IMG/VR virus record: IMGVR_UViG_3300022924_000023
Location: 1 to 41,515 of that record
DNA: 41,515 nucleotides
Direction: 5' to 3' (one strand)
Source: a virus
Below, piece after piece: positions 1-6,357 of this stretch. A model generated the notes under the pieces. The model did not search any database. It was not told where the DNA came from and was given only the letters and a program-made list of their open reading frames with translations. A program made the translations under genes and the position numbers. Within the stretch, counting starts at the first letter, position 1. Each line of letters starts with the position of its first letter.

Positions 1-50
1 AACCGCCCACCGCATTTACAAACCAAAACAACCAAAGAAAGCACCGTCCA

Positions 51-311
51 ATGTCCAAAAGCGAAAATGATTTAGTTATGCACCTGATAACGCTGCGTAT
101 ATCCAGGATGCCTGATAGCGCAGGAAGCCCAGCTGAATGGCTGGCGATGATGTTCCATGAAAAATACGAGCGCCTGGCGCCGTCGTTCAGTTATAGCACC
201 AGGGAAGCCAGCGCCAAACCTTGGGAAGACGTCCCGGAAAACAATAAAAAACTGATGATTGCCGTTTGCCAGGAGTTTCTTGACGAAACAGAAGAGGACA
301 TTAAGCCATGA
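51..311 (+). CDS. Hypothetical protein, 86 aa
   Basis: I do not recognise this protein. It is soluble-looking, with no membrane segment, and ends in an acidic tail (DETEEDIKP). A purine-rich AAAGAAAG stretch lies about ten bases before the ATG, and the leader is rich in CAA/ACC like other gene leaders here. The stop overlaps the start of the next gene by four bases, so the two are probably translated together. No stop codon lies between base 1 and the ATG in this frame, so a longer product entering from outside the window cannot be excluded. Confidence 0.6.
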   Translation: MSKSENDLVMHLITLRISRMPDSAGSPAEWLAMMFHEKYERLAPSFSYSTREASAKPWEDVPENNKKLMIAVCQEFLDETEEDIKP

Positions 312-523
312 GCGAAACCATTGACCTTATGACCGCTGAAATGAAGCGACTTTCATACCGCCTGGATTGTGAAGAGCGCCCCGAAGGGGAAGTTTTCTTC
401 GCGGTTGTATCCCTGGGGGAATTTACCAACCAAGCCCAGGCTGAAGCCATCGCTTTTGAAATGCACCAGGTCATCACCCGTGCCTTTCTCAATGCCGGCG
501 CTCAGCAAGTCGTCCCGAATTAG
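308..523 (+). CDS. Hypothetical protein, 71 aa
   Basis: Unrecognised small protein. The ATG overlaps the previous stop (ATGA arrangement), which suggests translational coupling. The product is mixed in charge, has no membrane segment and would be cytoplasmic. It is followed after two bases by the next gene, so it is an inner member of a tight operon. Its function is unknown. Confidence 0.6.
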   Translation: MSETIDLMTAEMKRLSYRLDCEERPEGEVFFAVVSLGEFTNQAQAEAIAFEMHQVITRAFLNAGAQQVVPN

Positions 524-525
524 CC

Positions 526-924
526 ATGTTCAATAACGATAAACGCTTTGATATTGACCTGGTGAAAGGCCAAGCCGCCGAAAACACCATGGCCAATATC
601 CTGCTGGCGGAAGCCGGGGGCAAAGTCGAAGTCAAAAGCGAACGCCTGCACTGGAACACGACCGGCAACGTCGCCATAGAATACCGGTACCGGGGGAAAC
701 CCAGTGGCATCGCCACGACCGAGGCCGACTTCTGGGCGCTGATGTTCTATGCTGATGACGAAGCCCTGGTGTTCAGCCTGGTTATCGCCGTTGGCGTCCT
801 GAAAACAATCTGCCGGACCTATTACAAAGATTTGGCCCGGCATAAAGCTGGTGGGGATGACCGCCAAAGCATGATGCTGTTAATACCCATAGTCGATTTA
901 GTTAAACAATTACAGAAATGGTGA
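526..924 (+). CDS. PD-(D/E)XK nuclease-like phage protein, 132 aa
   Basis: Seen: an N-terminal segment with F3-D9-K14-G15-Q16-E19/E20, then a VEVK motif (E35, K37) followed by SER, then TGN (46-48), an E-Y pair (52-53) and a GKPSGI/T/ADFW segment (57-70). Known: this order (Glu, ExK, TGN, PSGI..T.AD-W) recurs in short phage proteins with a PD-(D/E)XK endonuclease fold. Inferred: a small nuclease or resolvase-like protein. The usual 'PD' aspartate is not obvious, so activity is uncertain. The C-terminal half has a hydrophobic helix (FSLVIAVGVL) that is more likely buried core than membrane. The gene starts two bases after the preceding stop and has no clear ribosome binding site. Confidence 0.6.
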   Translation: MFNNDKRFDIDLVKGQAAENTMANILLAEAGGKVEVKSERLHWNTTGNVAIEYRYRGKPSGIATTEADFWALMFYADDEALVFSLVIAVGVLKTICRTYYKDLARHKAGGDDRQSMMLLIPIVDLVKQLQKW

Positions 925-927
925 TAC

Positions 928-1149
928 ATGATTGCAAGCCTTTTAAGAAGCCCCAGAGGGGCAGAGCCAATGCACCCGGCCTTCATAGCTTTTATGCGCG
1001 AACAGATGCTACAGCGCGAATACAGGCAGATTGAGGGTATGCCAGATGGATGGTTTGAAGTTGTGTTAAAGTCCATTATAGTCAATTTCCAGGAAAACGC
1101 CCTCGCGTGCGTGCGCGTTATACCAATGCAGGAGATACTAAAACCATGA
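928..1149 (+). CDS. Hypothetical protein, 73 aa
   Basis: Unrecognised. It follows the nuclease-like gene after three bases. Two starts are possible: ATG at 928 with only a weak GGTGA before it, or ATG at 970 preceded by GAGGGG with about nine bases of spacing, giving a 59-residue protein starting MHPAFIAF. The second has the better ribosome binding site. The stop overlaps the ATG of the next gene (ATGA). Confidence 0.5.
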   Translation: MIASLLRSPRGAEPMHPAFIAFMREQMLQREYRQIEGMPDGWFEVVLKSIIVNFQENALACVRVIPMQEILKP

Positions 1150-1376
1150 ATACAAGAGGTTTCCCCGAATGCTTCACCGGCGGCGATACGGTAAAAAACA
1201 AAAACGGGCTGTATCACGCCAGCGTTTTCTGCGATGATATCATCATCTGCACCCTGCAATTTGCGCCGGCTGGTTTTAAAACGGCATACCAGGCTATCGA
1301 CGCATGCTGCCATAAGGCCTGGGAATGGGTGGACGAGCAACAAAGTGTAGTGGTGTCTGATGTCAAAAGTAATTAA
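1146..1376 (+). CDS. Hypothetical protein, 76 aa
   Basis: Unrecognised small protein beginning MNTRGFPECF. I use the ATG at 1146 because it overlaps the previous stop codon; the open frame also extends upstream to 1107. It is rich in cysteine and aromatic residues, has no membrane segment, and overlaps the next gene by 17 bases in another frame. Confidence 0.55.
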   Translation: MNTRGFPECFTGGDTVKNKNGLYHASVFCDDIIICTLQFAPAGFKTAYQAIDACCHKAWEWVDEQQSVVVSDVKSN

Positions 1377-1599
1377 ATTACCAAAAGTAACCCCAGGAAT
1401 GGCCCAGGCCTTGTTAAACATGAAGCAGGGCCTGGACGGCTGGGCGCATCTGCGTGGTGCTTCGCAGTATGGCGGCTACAATTCAACCCGGGGCGCATTG
1501 CTGTCCCGTGGCCTGATTGCCCCGGTACGTGGCGAAGGTGACCAGCTGACTGAATTGGGACGCCAGGTTGCCGATGACCTGGACGACTGGCAAAAATAG
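1360..1599 (+). CDS. Small winged-helix-like protein, 79 aa
   Basis: Residues about 18-72 read like a compact winged-helix unit: a helix (LLNMKQGLDGWAHL), a GGYNSTRGALLSRGLI recognition-helix-like stretch, then a 'wing' ending in LTELGRQVADDL. The pattern 'T..AL..RGLI....LT..G' is common in small DNA-binding proteins. Inferred: a phage transcription regulator or DNA-binding accessory protein; no specific family is assigned. It is the last gene before the promoter and operator at 1602-1629, so it could be a regulator placed next to its site. Confidence 0.55.
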   Translation: MSKVIKLPKVTPGMAQALLNMKQGLDGWAHLRGASQYGGYNSTRGALLSRGLIAPVRGEGDQLTELGRQVADDLDDWQK

Positions 1600-1601
1600 T
1601 A

Positions 1602-1629
1602 TTGACCCAATACCGTTATCCATTACGAT
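1602..1629 (+). promoter_or_regulatory. Sigma70-type promoter overlapping an operator-like site
   Basis: TTGACC (1602-1607), a 16-base spacer, and TACGAT (1624-1629) form a good -35/-10 pair just after a stop codon and 26 bases before the next ATG. The imperfect inverted repeat ACCGT-N8-ACGAT covers 1612-1629, so its right half is the -10 box itself. The same geometry is seen at 35412-35441. A protein bound here would block RNA polymerase. Confidence 0.6.
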
Positions 1630-1654
1630 GCTGTTTTCACGTATGGAGGATACA

Positions 1655-1888
1655 ATGACCGCAAAATTTACCACACTGGTTATCGAGACTGTTAATTCAG
1701 AAGGCACAGAATGGGGCATCAGCTTCAACGGGCCAAACCCATTGCCTACCGAATACTTCAAGATGGCCAGTCAACACGACGCCTTCCGCCTGGACGCATT
1801 GCTGAACGGTGGAACGCCGGAACAGTTTGAACCATACCACCCGGAAGCCGGTCCTATTGACCTGCACGACCGCCGCCTAAGTTATTAA
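1655..1888 (+). CDS. Hypothetical protein, 77 aa
   Basis: Unrecognised protein starting MTAKFTTLV. The start is set by a strong GGAGGA (1645-1650) five bases before the ATG; in-frame codons upstream run through the promoter and are unlikely to be translated. The predicted protein is soluble with an Asp/Arg-rich end. It is the first gene behind the promoter at 1602-1629, so it should be directly affected by whatever binds the operator. Confidence 0.65.
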   Translation: MTAKFTTLVIETVNSEGTEWGISFNGPNPLPTEYFKMASQHDAFRLDALLNGGTPEQFEPYHPEAGPIDLHDRRLSY

Positions 1889-1913
1889 TCAACCACCAAC
1901 CAAGGAAAAGACA

Positions 1914-2450
1914 ATGAACGAAGACCCAAAGGATATGCCTGCAGATTTAACCGAGGCCGAATTTGATGCTGGTGTTGCTGCCCAGGCCGCCACAGGTGTC
2001 GCAGGTGATGACATCGCCTATGCCACAGAACAGGCAACCCCAGGCGTTGAAGCGCCAAAGGTGACCCGTGACCTTATCGAAAGCAAAATCGTAACAGTCC
2101 TTTACACCCGTGCCAGCGAACGCATGACCATCTGTTTGCTGACCCTGGCCAATGGCTTTGAAGTTATGGGCGAATCGTCCTGTGTTTCAGCTGAAAACTA
2201 CAACCAGGAAATAGGGGAAAAGATTGCTTATGAGAATGCCCTGAACAAAATCTGGGTTCTGGAAGGCTATCTGTTGCGCGAATCGCTGTACGTTGCCCAG
2301 TTGATGAATGCTGAAGGCGCCTTTATCGAGGCATTCAACCGCCGCACAGAAGCCGTCAAAGCCCCGACCAATATCCCTGAAGGGGTCGAGGCCATCGAAA
2401 CCAGCACCATCATCCATGATGAACCGGCGCCAAACCAAACCAACAACTAA
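1914..2450 (+). CDS. Hypothetical acidic protein, 178 aa
   Basis: Unrecognised. The N-terminal 50 residues are acidic and Ala/Thr-rich and probably disordered. A folded-looking core (about 55-145) follows, with a helical stretch (EIGEKIAYENALNKIWVLEGYLL), and then a Pro/Thr/Asn-rich tail. It resembles small phage proteins that annotate as 'Gp49-like' or unknown by core shape only, and I do not assign a family. AAGGAAAA lies before the ATG in an ACCAACCAA leader. Confidence 0.6.
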   Translation: MNEDPKDMPADLTEAEFDAGVAAQAATGVAGDDIAYATEQATPGVEAPKVTRDLIESKIVTVLYTRASERMTICLLTLANGFEVMGESSCVSAENYNQEIGEKIAYENALNKIWVLEGYLLRESLYVAQLMNAEGAFIEAFNRRTEAVKAPTNIPEGVEAIETSTIIHDEPAPNQTNN

Positions 2451-2461
2451 CCAAGAGGGTA

Positions 2462-2803
2462 ATGATGTCCAATCAAAAACCAACAACACCACAACGAGTA
2501 ACCGGCAACTATATCAAGGTTGACGAGGTTACCCCCAAGCCAGGTTCACAGCATACTGGCGTGCAGATTGACCTGAATATCAAAGCGCAGCCAAACCACC
2601 GGTTGCTGGGCGTTATGATAGGTTCACTGTTAAGCACGGTGCGTAACTCGATATTCAAAGGCAATGACATGGCCTGGTATCTGTTTATGGATGCTGTGAT
2701 GATGGAAGCCACAGCTGCAGACGTTGAATTTGCCAAGGGTAATGACGTTGTTGTCCCACGCTTCAAACCCACCATTGTACCAATCACGACCAAAAAGGGA
2801 TAA
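2462..2803 (+). CDS. Hypothetical protein, 113 aa
   Basis: Unrecognised. Two adjacent ATGs (2462, 2465) follow AAGAGGGT; the second has the slightly better spacing. A Thr/Gln-rich N-terminus leads to a core with a short hydrophobic helix (LLGVMIGSLLSTV, about 50-62). That stretch is too short and mixed for a confident membrane segment. The gene sits in the middle of a rightward run of small genes before the terminase. Confidence 0.55.
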   Translation: MMSNQKPTTPQRVTGNYIKVDEVTPKPGSQHTGVQIDLNIKAQPNHRLLGVMIGSLLSTVRNSIFKGNDMAWYLFMDAVMMEATAADVEFAKGNDVVVPRFKPTIVPITTKKG

Positions 2804-2807
2804 ACCC

Positions 2808-3461
2808 ATGCAAGTTAGAAAAGACCCCAAGCCAATCCCGCCGGCCGAGGCTGCACGCCTTGCCCGTGAATCCGCCCTGGCACGCCAGGAAAGCGTCATC
2901 GTCAAACCCGTTGCTGAAGGCGTGGATATGGTCAAGGTGAAAGCCCCGACCATTTTATCCGATGCCGAGAACCAAGCGCTTATCGAGGAAAACCAGGCCA
3001 GCCTGATTAATTCGGTTGCCAAGGCGCACGGTATCCCACTGACCCGGCCAGAACCAACCAACCAGTCATCAATCGAAAAGATGCGGGAACGTATGAAAAA
3101 TGCCGAATACAACCCATCGGGCATTGATGCCGTGGTTGCGGATAAAAAATACAGGCCAGCTACCACCCAGGAAGACCCACGCATGGGTCACAATAGCCGG
3201 TTGCCGGCATCGACCCCGTCCAGCGTTGGCGGTGTATCCGGTGAACGCCTTACCCAGCTGATTGAGCGCGTCGAGCGCCTGGAAGAGGACAAGGCCGGAC
3301 TGGCCGATGACATCCGCGACGTTTATGCTGAAGCCAAAAGCGCCGGCTATGAAACGAAAATCATGCGCCAGCTGGTAAAGCTGCGTAAGATGGACCGCAA
3401 CAAGCGCCAGGAAATGGAAGAATTGCTGGATTTATATAAATCAGCCATCGGCCTGGAATAA
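2808..3461 (+). CDS. GapR-like (DUF2312) domain protein, 217 aa
   Basis: The C-terminal 75 residues (143-217) match the DUF2312/GapR pattern: ERLTQLIERVERLEEDKAGL, then DDIRDVYAEAKSAGY, then LVKLRKMD and a final ELLDLYKSAIGL. Known: GapR is an alphaproteobacterial nucleoid protein that clamps overtwisted DNA and helps replication. The 140-residue extension before it is Ala/Glu-rich, ends near a GHNS motif (127-130), and is not part of GapR. Inferred: a phage version acting on DNA topology or competing with host GapR. The start at 2808 follows AAAAAGGGA; the frame is open further upstream but overlaps the previous gene. Confidence 0.75.
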   Translation: MQVRKDPKPIPPAEAARLARESALARQESVIVKPVAEGVDMVKVKAPTILSDAENQALIEENQASLINSVAKAHGIPLTRPEPTNQSSIEKMRERMKNAEYNPSGIDAVVADKKYRPATTQEDPRMGHNSRLPASTPSSVGGVSGERLTQLIERVERLEEDKAGLADDIRDVYAEAKSAGYETKIMRQLVKLRKMDRNKRQEMEELLDLYKSAIGLE

Positions 3462-3559
3462 TGGATGAACCGATAACCATAGAACATTTGATGATGGCGG
3501 CCAGTGCGGTCGCCATCATCAAGAATATCACCGATAAACCAACCCCAACCAAAGGATGA
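3461..3559 (+). CDS. Possible small protein, 32 aa
   Basis: A short frame starts with an ATG that shares its A with the previous stop and ends in TGA overlapping the next gene's leader. Its middle is weakly hydrophobic (LMMAASAVAII). It has no good ribosome binding site of its own and would depend on coupling. The position between two coupled genes is the only support, so it may be non-coding. Confidence 0.35.
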   Translation: MDEPITIEHLMMAASAVAIIKNITDKPTPTKG

Positions 3560-3561
3560 AA

Positions 3562-3756
3562 ATGTCACGTTTAAAATCAAAAGGTATGCTGTCAATGGCG
3601 ATGGCCTTGGTCGCTTCAGGACTGGCCAATGCCGGTAATGCCATGCCAATCATCGCAGAACGACCACGTATTGCTAGGGTCCAGGGAAACCTGAACGACC
3701 GCAGCAAATATATCCCGGCCGGCCCACGTCGCAACGTACCACTGGGGAACAGATAG
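3562..3756 (+). CDS. Small protein with signal-peptide-like N-terminus, 64 aa
   Basis: Residues 1-27 look like a secretion signal: a basic start (MSRLKSKG), a hydrophobic core (MLSMAMALVASGLA) and a possible cleavage at ANA before MPII. The remaining 37 residues are Arg/Pro-rich. The ATG at 3562 is chosen because AAAGGA lies five bases before it; the ATG at 3556, which would add two residues, overlaps that element. The function is unknown. It could act in the periplasm or be a membrane-anchored early protein. Confidence 0.5.
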   Translation: MSRLKSKGMLSMAMALVASGLANAGNAMPIIAERPRIARVQGNLNDRSKYIPAGPRRNVPLGNR

Positions 3757-3758
3757 CC

Positions 3759-3986
3759 ATGGATATGACCGCAAGCCACAGCCTGGCCGTAAAGAAAAAG
3801 TATGAAGTCCACCTGCACAATGGTAACATGGTGCCTGTTGAGGCTGAAATTATCGGTTATGATGACCGTGGATGTCTGGTGTTTGGTACCATGGTGCCTA
3901 AGATTGCCACGCCAAAGGACCAGACAACCGAAACCATGAAAACGCTGTACACGTTTGCACAGTGGGATTACTTCAAACAACTCTAA
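3759..3986 (+). CDS. Hypothetical protein, 75 aa
   Basis: Unrecognised, probably beta-rich small protein (KKYEVHLHNGNMVPVEAEIIGYDDRGCLVF). It is tightly spaced after the previous gene. Its stop codon lies at the left edge of the operator-like repeat at 3986-4003. Confidence 0.55.
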   Translation: MDMTASHSLAVKKKYEVHLHNGNMVPVEAEIIGYDDRGCLVFGTMVPKIATPKDQTTETMKTLYTFAQWDYFKQL

Positions 3987-4003
3987 CCGTGAAGGATAAC
4001 GGT
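3986..4003. promoter_or_regulatory. Operator-like inverted repeat at a ribosome binding site
   Basis: The site is ACCGT-GAAGGATA-ACGGT, a perfect 5-base inverted repeat with the same 8-base spacing as the sites at 1612, 33803 and 35424. Read on the other strand it is ACCGTTATCCTTCACGGT, close to the others. The GAAGGA in its centre is the ribosome binding site of the gene at 4007. I see no strong rightward -35/-10 pair here, so it may act as a roadblock or serve a weak leftward promoter (TTGGCA-N17-TATCCT, 4021 to 3993 on the minus strand). Confidence 0.5.
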
Positions 4004-4006
4004 ACC

Positions 4007-4195
4007 ATGAACGCCTGCCAATTAATTTTAAAGCACGGTATCCACGGCGAATACAGCCTGGAAGTCTATGCAAGCCGTACAAATCGCGTTGCCTCAATTC
4101 CCCTGGGCAGCGACGAACACGACGCCCGAAACAAGTGCCAGGCCATTATTGCCGCATTCCAGGAAGCCGATGGCATTACCGACCAAACCCGATAA
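4007..4195 (+). CDS. Hypothetical protein, 62 aa
   Basis: Unrecognised protein starting MNACQLILK, with a beta-strand pattern in the first half and a short helix (DARNKCQAIIAAFQEA) in the second. The start is set by GAAGGA inside the operator-like repeat. Its 3' end overlaps the start of the terminase small subunit by 26 bases, and the ribosome binding site of that gene lies within it. Confidence 0.6.
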   Translation: MNACQLILKHGIHGEYSLEVYASRTNRVASIPLGSDEHDARNKCQAIIAAFQEADGITDQTR

Positions 4196-4778
4196 CCTGA
4201 CGGTTGAAGAGCAGCTGTTCTGCCTGGAATACCTCAAAGGGTTCCAGGCAGGCAAGGCTTACAATGCAGCCACCGGCCGGGACGTTAAGCCGGCAACGGC
4301 CAATAGTATTGGCTGTCGATGGCTGAAGCTGCCGCATATTCGCGCCCACCTGCAATCATTGACCGACCGCAAGCTGGCCGATGCCGATGCTGAAGTCTCG
4401 AAAATGATTGACGAGGTTGCGCGTATTGCCTTTTTCAACCCGGCCGACATTATGACCCTGGACGAATTAACGGGCCAGCCAAAGATTGACCTGAAGGCTG
4501 CAATGGCCAATCCGCTGCTGATGCAGTGTTTAAAGGTTGAGTTTTCTATCAATGTCACTAAGGATGGTGATAAGATACCCGTGTATAAAGTCACGGTGCA
4601 TGATAAGATGGACGCCCTGGACAAGCTATTCAAACTGAAGAAACTGTACACCGGCGAACAGGAAGAAACAAAACGGGTCATCAATATCTATGCTAATTTC
4701 CCAGCCCCAGGTTCCCAGCGTAAACAGGCAGTTGAAGACCTTACTGACGTCTACGACCACGACCCCACCCAGAATTGA
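4170..4778 (+). CDS. terS: Terminase small subunit
   Basis: This 202-residue protein matches the Terminase_2 family pattern. It has LTVEEQLFCLEYLKGFQAGK near residues 8-27, then the helix-turn-helix part with 'A..A.G......TA.....R.LK.P.I.AHL', and a C-terminal assembly region. Role: it binds the packaging-initiation site on the concatemer and recruits the large subunit. The start MALPTKPDN at 4170 has AGGAAG just upstream; an open frame back to 4068 lacks such a site. The large-subunit gene begins inside its 3' end. Length is normal for the family. Confidence 0.88.
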   Translation: MALPTKPDNLTVEEQLFCLEYLKGFQAGKAYNAATGRDVKPATANSIGCRWLKLPHIRAHLQSLTDRKLADADAEVSKMIDEVARIAFFNPADIMTLDELTGQPKIDLKAAMANPLLMQCLKVEFSINVTKDGDKIPVYKVTVHDKMDALDKLFKLKKLYTGEQEETKRVINIYANFPAPGSQRKQAVEDLTDVYDHDPTQN

Positions 4779-6129
4779 ATTTCCGTATGAACCGCACCCA
4801 GGCCAGCGCCTGGTGCATGAAGCATTGGCACAGTACCGATTCGTCACCGTCGTGGCGCACCGGCGCTGGGGAAAGACCGATTGCGCTGTAAGTAACCTGG
4901 TCATCGCTGCCCTGGGCGATACCAAACCAGACCCGATGTATGGCTATATTGCCCCGTACCTGAAGCAAGCCAAGCAAATCGCCTGGCGCAAGCTGAAGAA
5001 AACAATCACCGGGATGTTTGGCCACCAGTGGAAAGCCCAGGGCATCACGAAAAACGAACAGGAATTGTGGATACAGCTGCCATCCGGGTCGCGCATCCAG
5101 CTGTTTGGTGCTGATAATGCCGATGCCATGCGTGGTATTTACCTGGACGGCGTTGTCATTGACGAGATTGCCGATATGAAGGGCGAAGTATGGAATGCCA
5201 TTATTCGTCCTGCCCTGGCTGACCGTGCCGGCTGGGCGCTGCTGATTGGAACGCCGAAAGGCCTGAACGAATTGTACACGTTCTACCAGCGCGGCCTGAA
5301 TAACCCAATGTGGAAATCCCTGATGTTCAGCGTCACGCAGTCCAAGCTGCCGTGGTTGCCGCCATCTGAAATCCGCGCTATGCAGGAGGACATGACGGAA
5401 GCCATGTTCCGCCAAGAAATGCTTTGTGACTTCCAGGCATCGAGTGACGACGTGATATTTAAGCTAGACCTTCTGCACAAATCGACCATGCAGCAAATGA
5501 AAATGGACGACATCCTTGGAACCGCCAAGGTTATGGCGCTGGACGTTGCTGGTCCTGGGGCGGATAGCACCTCCCTGGCCCGACGCCAAGGCCTTATGCA
5601 CTGGCCGCTTGAGAAGTTCAAAGGCCTCAACACCCCGGAAATCTGCGATATGCTGGCGTCCCGGATGCTGGAATGGAAACCGGATGCGGTCATTGTCGAT
5701 AACGGCCGTGGCTTCGCTGTTGTCGAGGAAATGCAGCGCCGGGGCTTCAGTAATGTTTATGGCGTCGACTTTGGTGGCTCTGCCATCGCCCCGCATTATG
5801 CCGACAAGCGCACAGAAATGTTCTACCGCGCCCTGAAAGCCCTGAAGGCCGGTGCGAAAATTCCAAACGACGCAGAATTGTTTGCCGACCTTTCTGCCCA
5901 TAATGCGTTCTTGAACCGTCGCGGCAAATTGAAGGTCGTCGAAAAACAAATTGTGAAACAAAAGCTTAAACGGTCACCGGATAAGGGCGACGCCTTTATT
6001 ATGCTTCATGCCTGGGATGTTATACCCCTTCAAATCAATCCTTTGCAAAACACACAATCTGGTGATAGGCTTGGTGCAATCGTCAACGTGGTGCATCATC
6101 AGGTCATCGACGCTGACCCATACGCATAA
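4690..6129 (+). CDS. terL: Terminase large subunit
   Basis: This is the packaging motor ATPase and nuclease, 479 residues. Walker A is at 57-64 (HRRWGKTD), Walker B is GVVIDE with D158 and E159, and a coupling-type motif GTPKG follows. The RNase H-fold nuclease acids are D285 (ALDVAG), D337 (VIVDNG) and D431/D434 (DKGDAF). It cuts concatemers and pumps DNA into the prohead through the portal. The ATG at 4690 overlaps the small subunit by 89 bases with only a weak ribosome binding site; TTG at 4732 is an alternative. The following portal gene supports the assignment. Confidence 0.95.
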   Translation: MLISQPQVPSVNRQLKTLLTSTTTTPPRIEFPYEPHPGQRLVHEALAQYRFVTVVAHRRWGKTDCAVSNLVIAALGDTKPDPMYGYIAPYLKQAKQIAWRKLKKTITGMFGHQWKAQGITKNEQELWIQLPSGSRIQLFGADNADAMRGIYLDGVVIDEIADMKGEVWNAIIRPALADRAGWALLIGTPKGLNELYTFYQRGLNNPMWKSLMFSVTQSKLPWLPPSEIRAMQEDMTEAMFRQEMLCDFQASSDDVIFKLDLLHKSTMQQMKMDDILGTAKVMALDVAGPGADSTSLARRQGLMHWPLEKFKGLNTPEICDMLASRMLEWKPDAVIVDNGRGFAVVEEMQRRGFSNVYGVDFGGSAIAPHYADKRTEMFYRALKALKAGAKIPNDAELFADLSAHNAFLNRRGKLKVVEKQIVKQKLKRSPDKGDAFIMLHAWDVIPLQINPLQNTQSGDRLGAIVNVVHHQVIDADPYA

Positions 6130-6147
6130 GCCCAGGAGTAACGCATA

Positions 6148-6357
6148 ATGTGTTCTAAGCCAAAGACCCCAGCACCCCTGCCGCTTCCGCCACCACCACC
6201 AGCTGTTGCCACCATCGTCGACCCTCAAGTCGTAGCAACACGAAGCGACGAAGTTAAAGTCGCCCGTGCAGCTTCAGGTCGTTCCGGCACAATCCTGGCC
6301 GGTGACCTGTCTGGAACGGAAGACCCAAACACCACTAAAAAGAGCATTCTAGGCTAA
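6148..6357 (+). CDS. Proline-rich small virion-region protein, 69 aa
   Basis: The N-terminal third is a proline tract (PAPLPLPPPPPA) after MCSK, followed by a charged part and a GTILAG-like end. Small proteins of this shape occur between terL and portal in many podoviruses, and their role is unknown. The stop overlaps the portal start by one base. CAGGAG lies upstream of the ATG. Confidence 0.65.
   Translation: MCSKPKTPAPLPLPPPPPAVATIVDPQVVATRSDEVKVARAASGRSGTILAGDLSGTEDPNTTKKSILG

Noticed and set aside
822-1421. 199-codon minus-strand frame
   Set aside because: It opposes several coupled small genes and the product has no family-like pattern.
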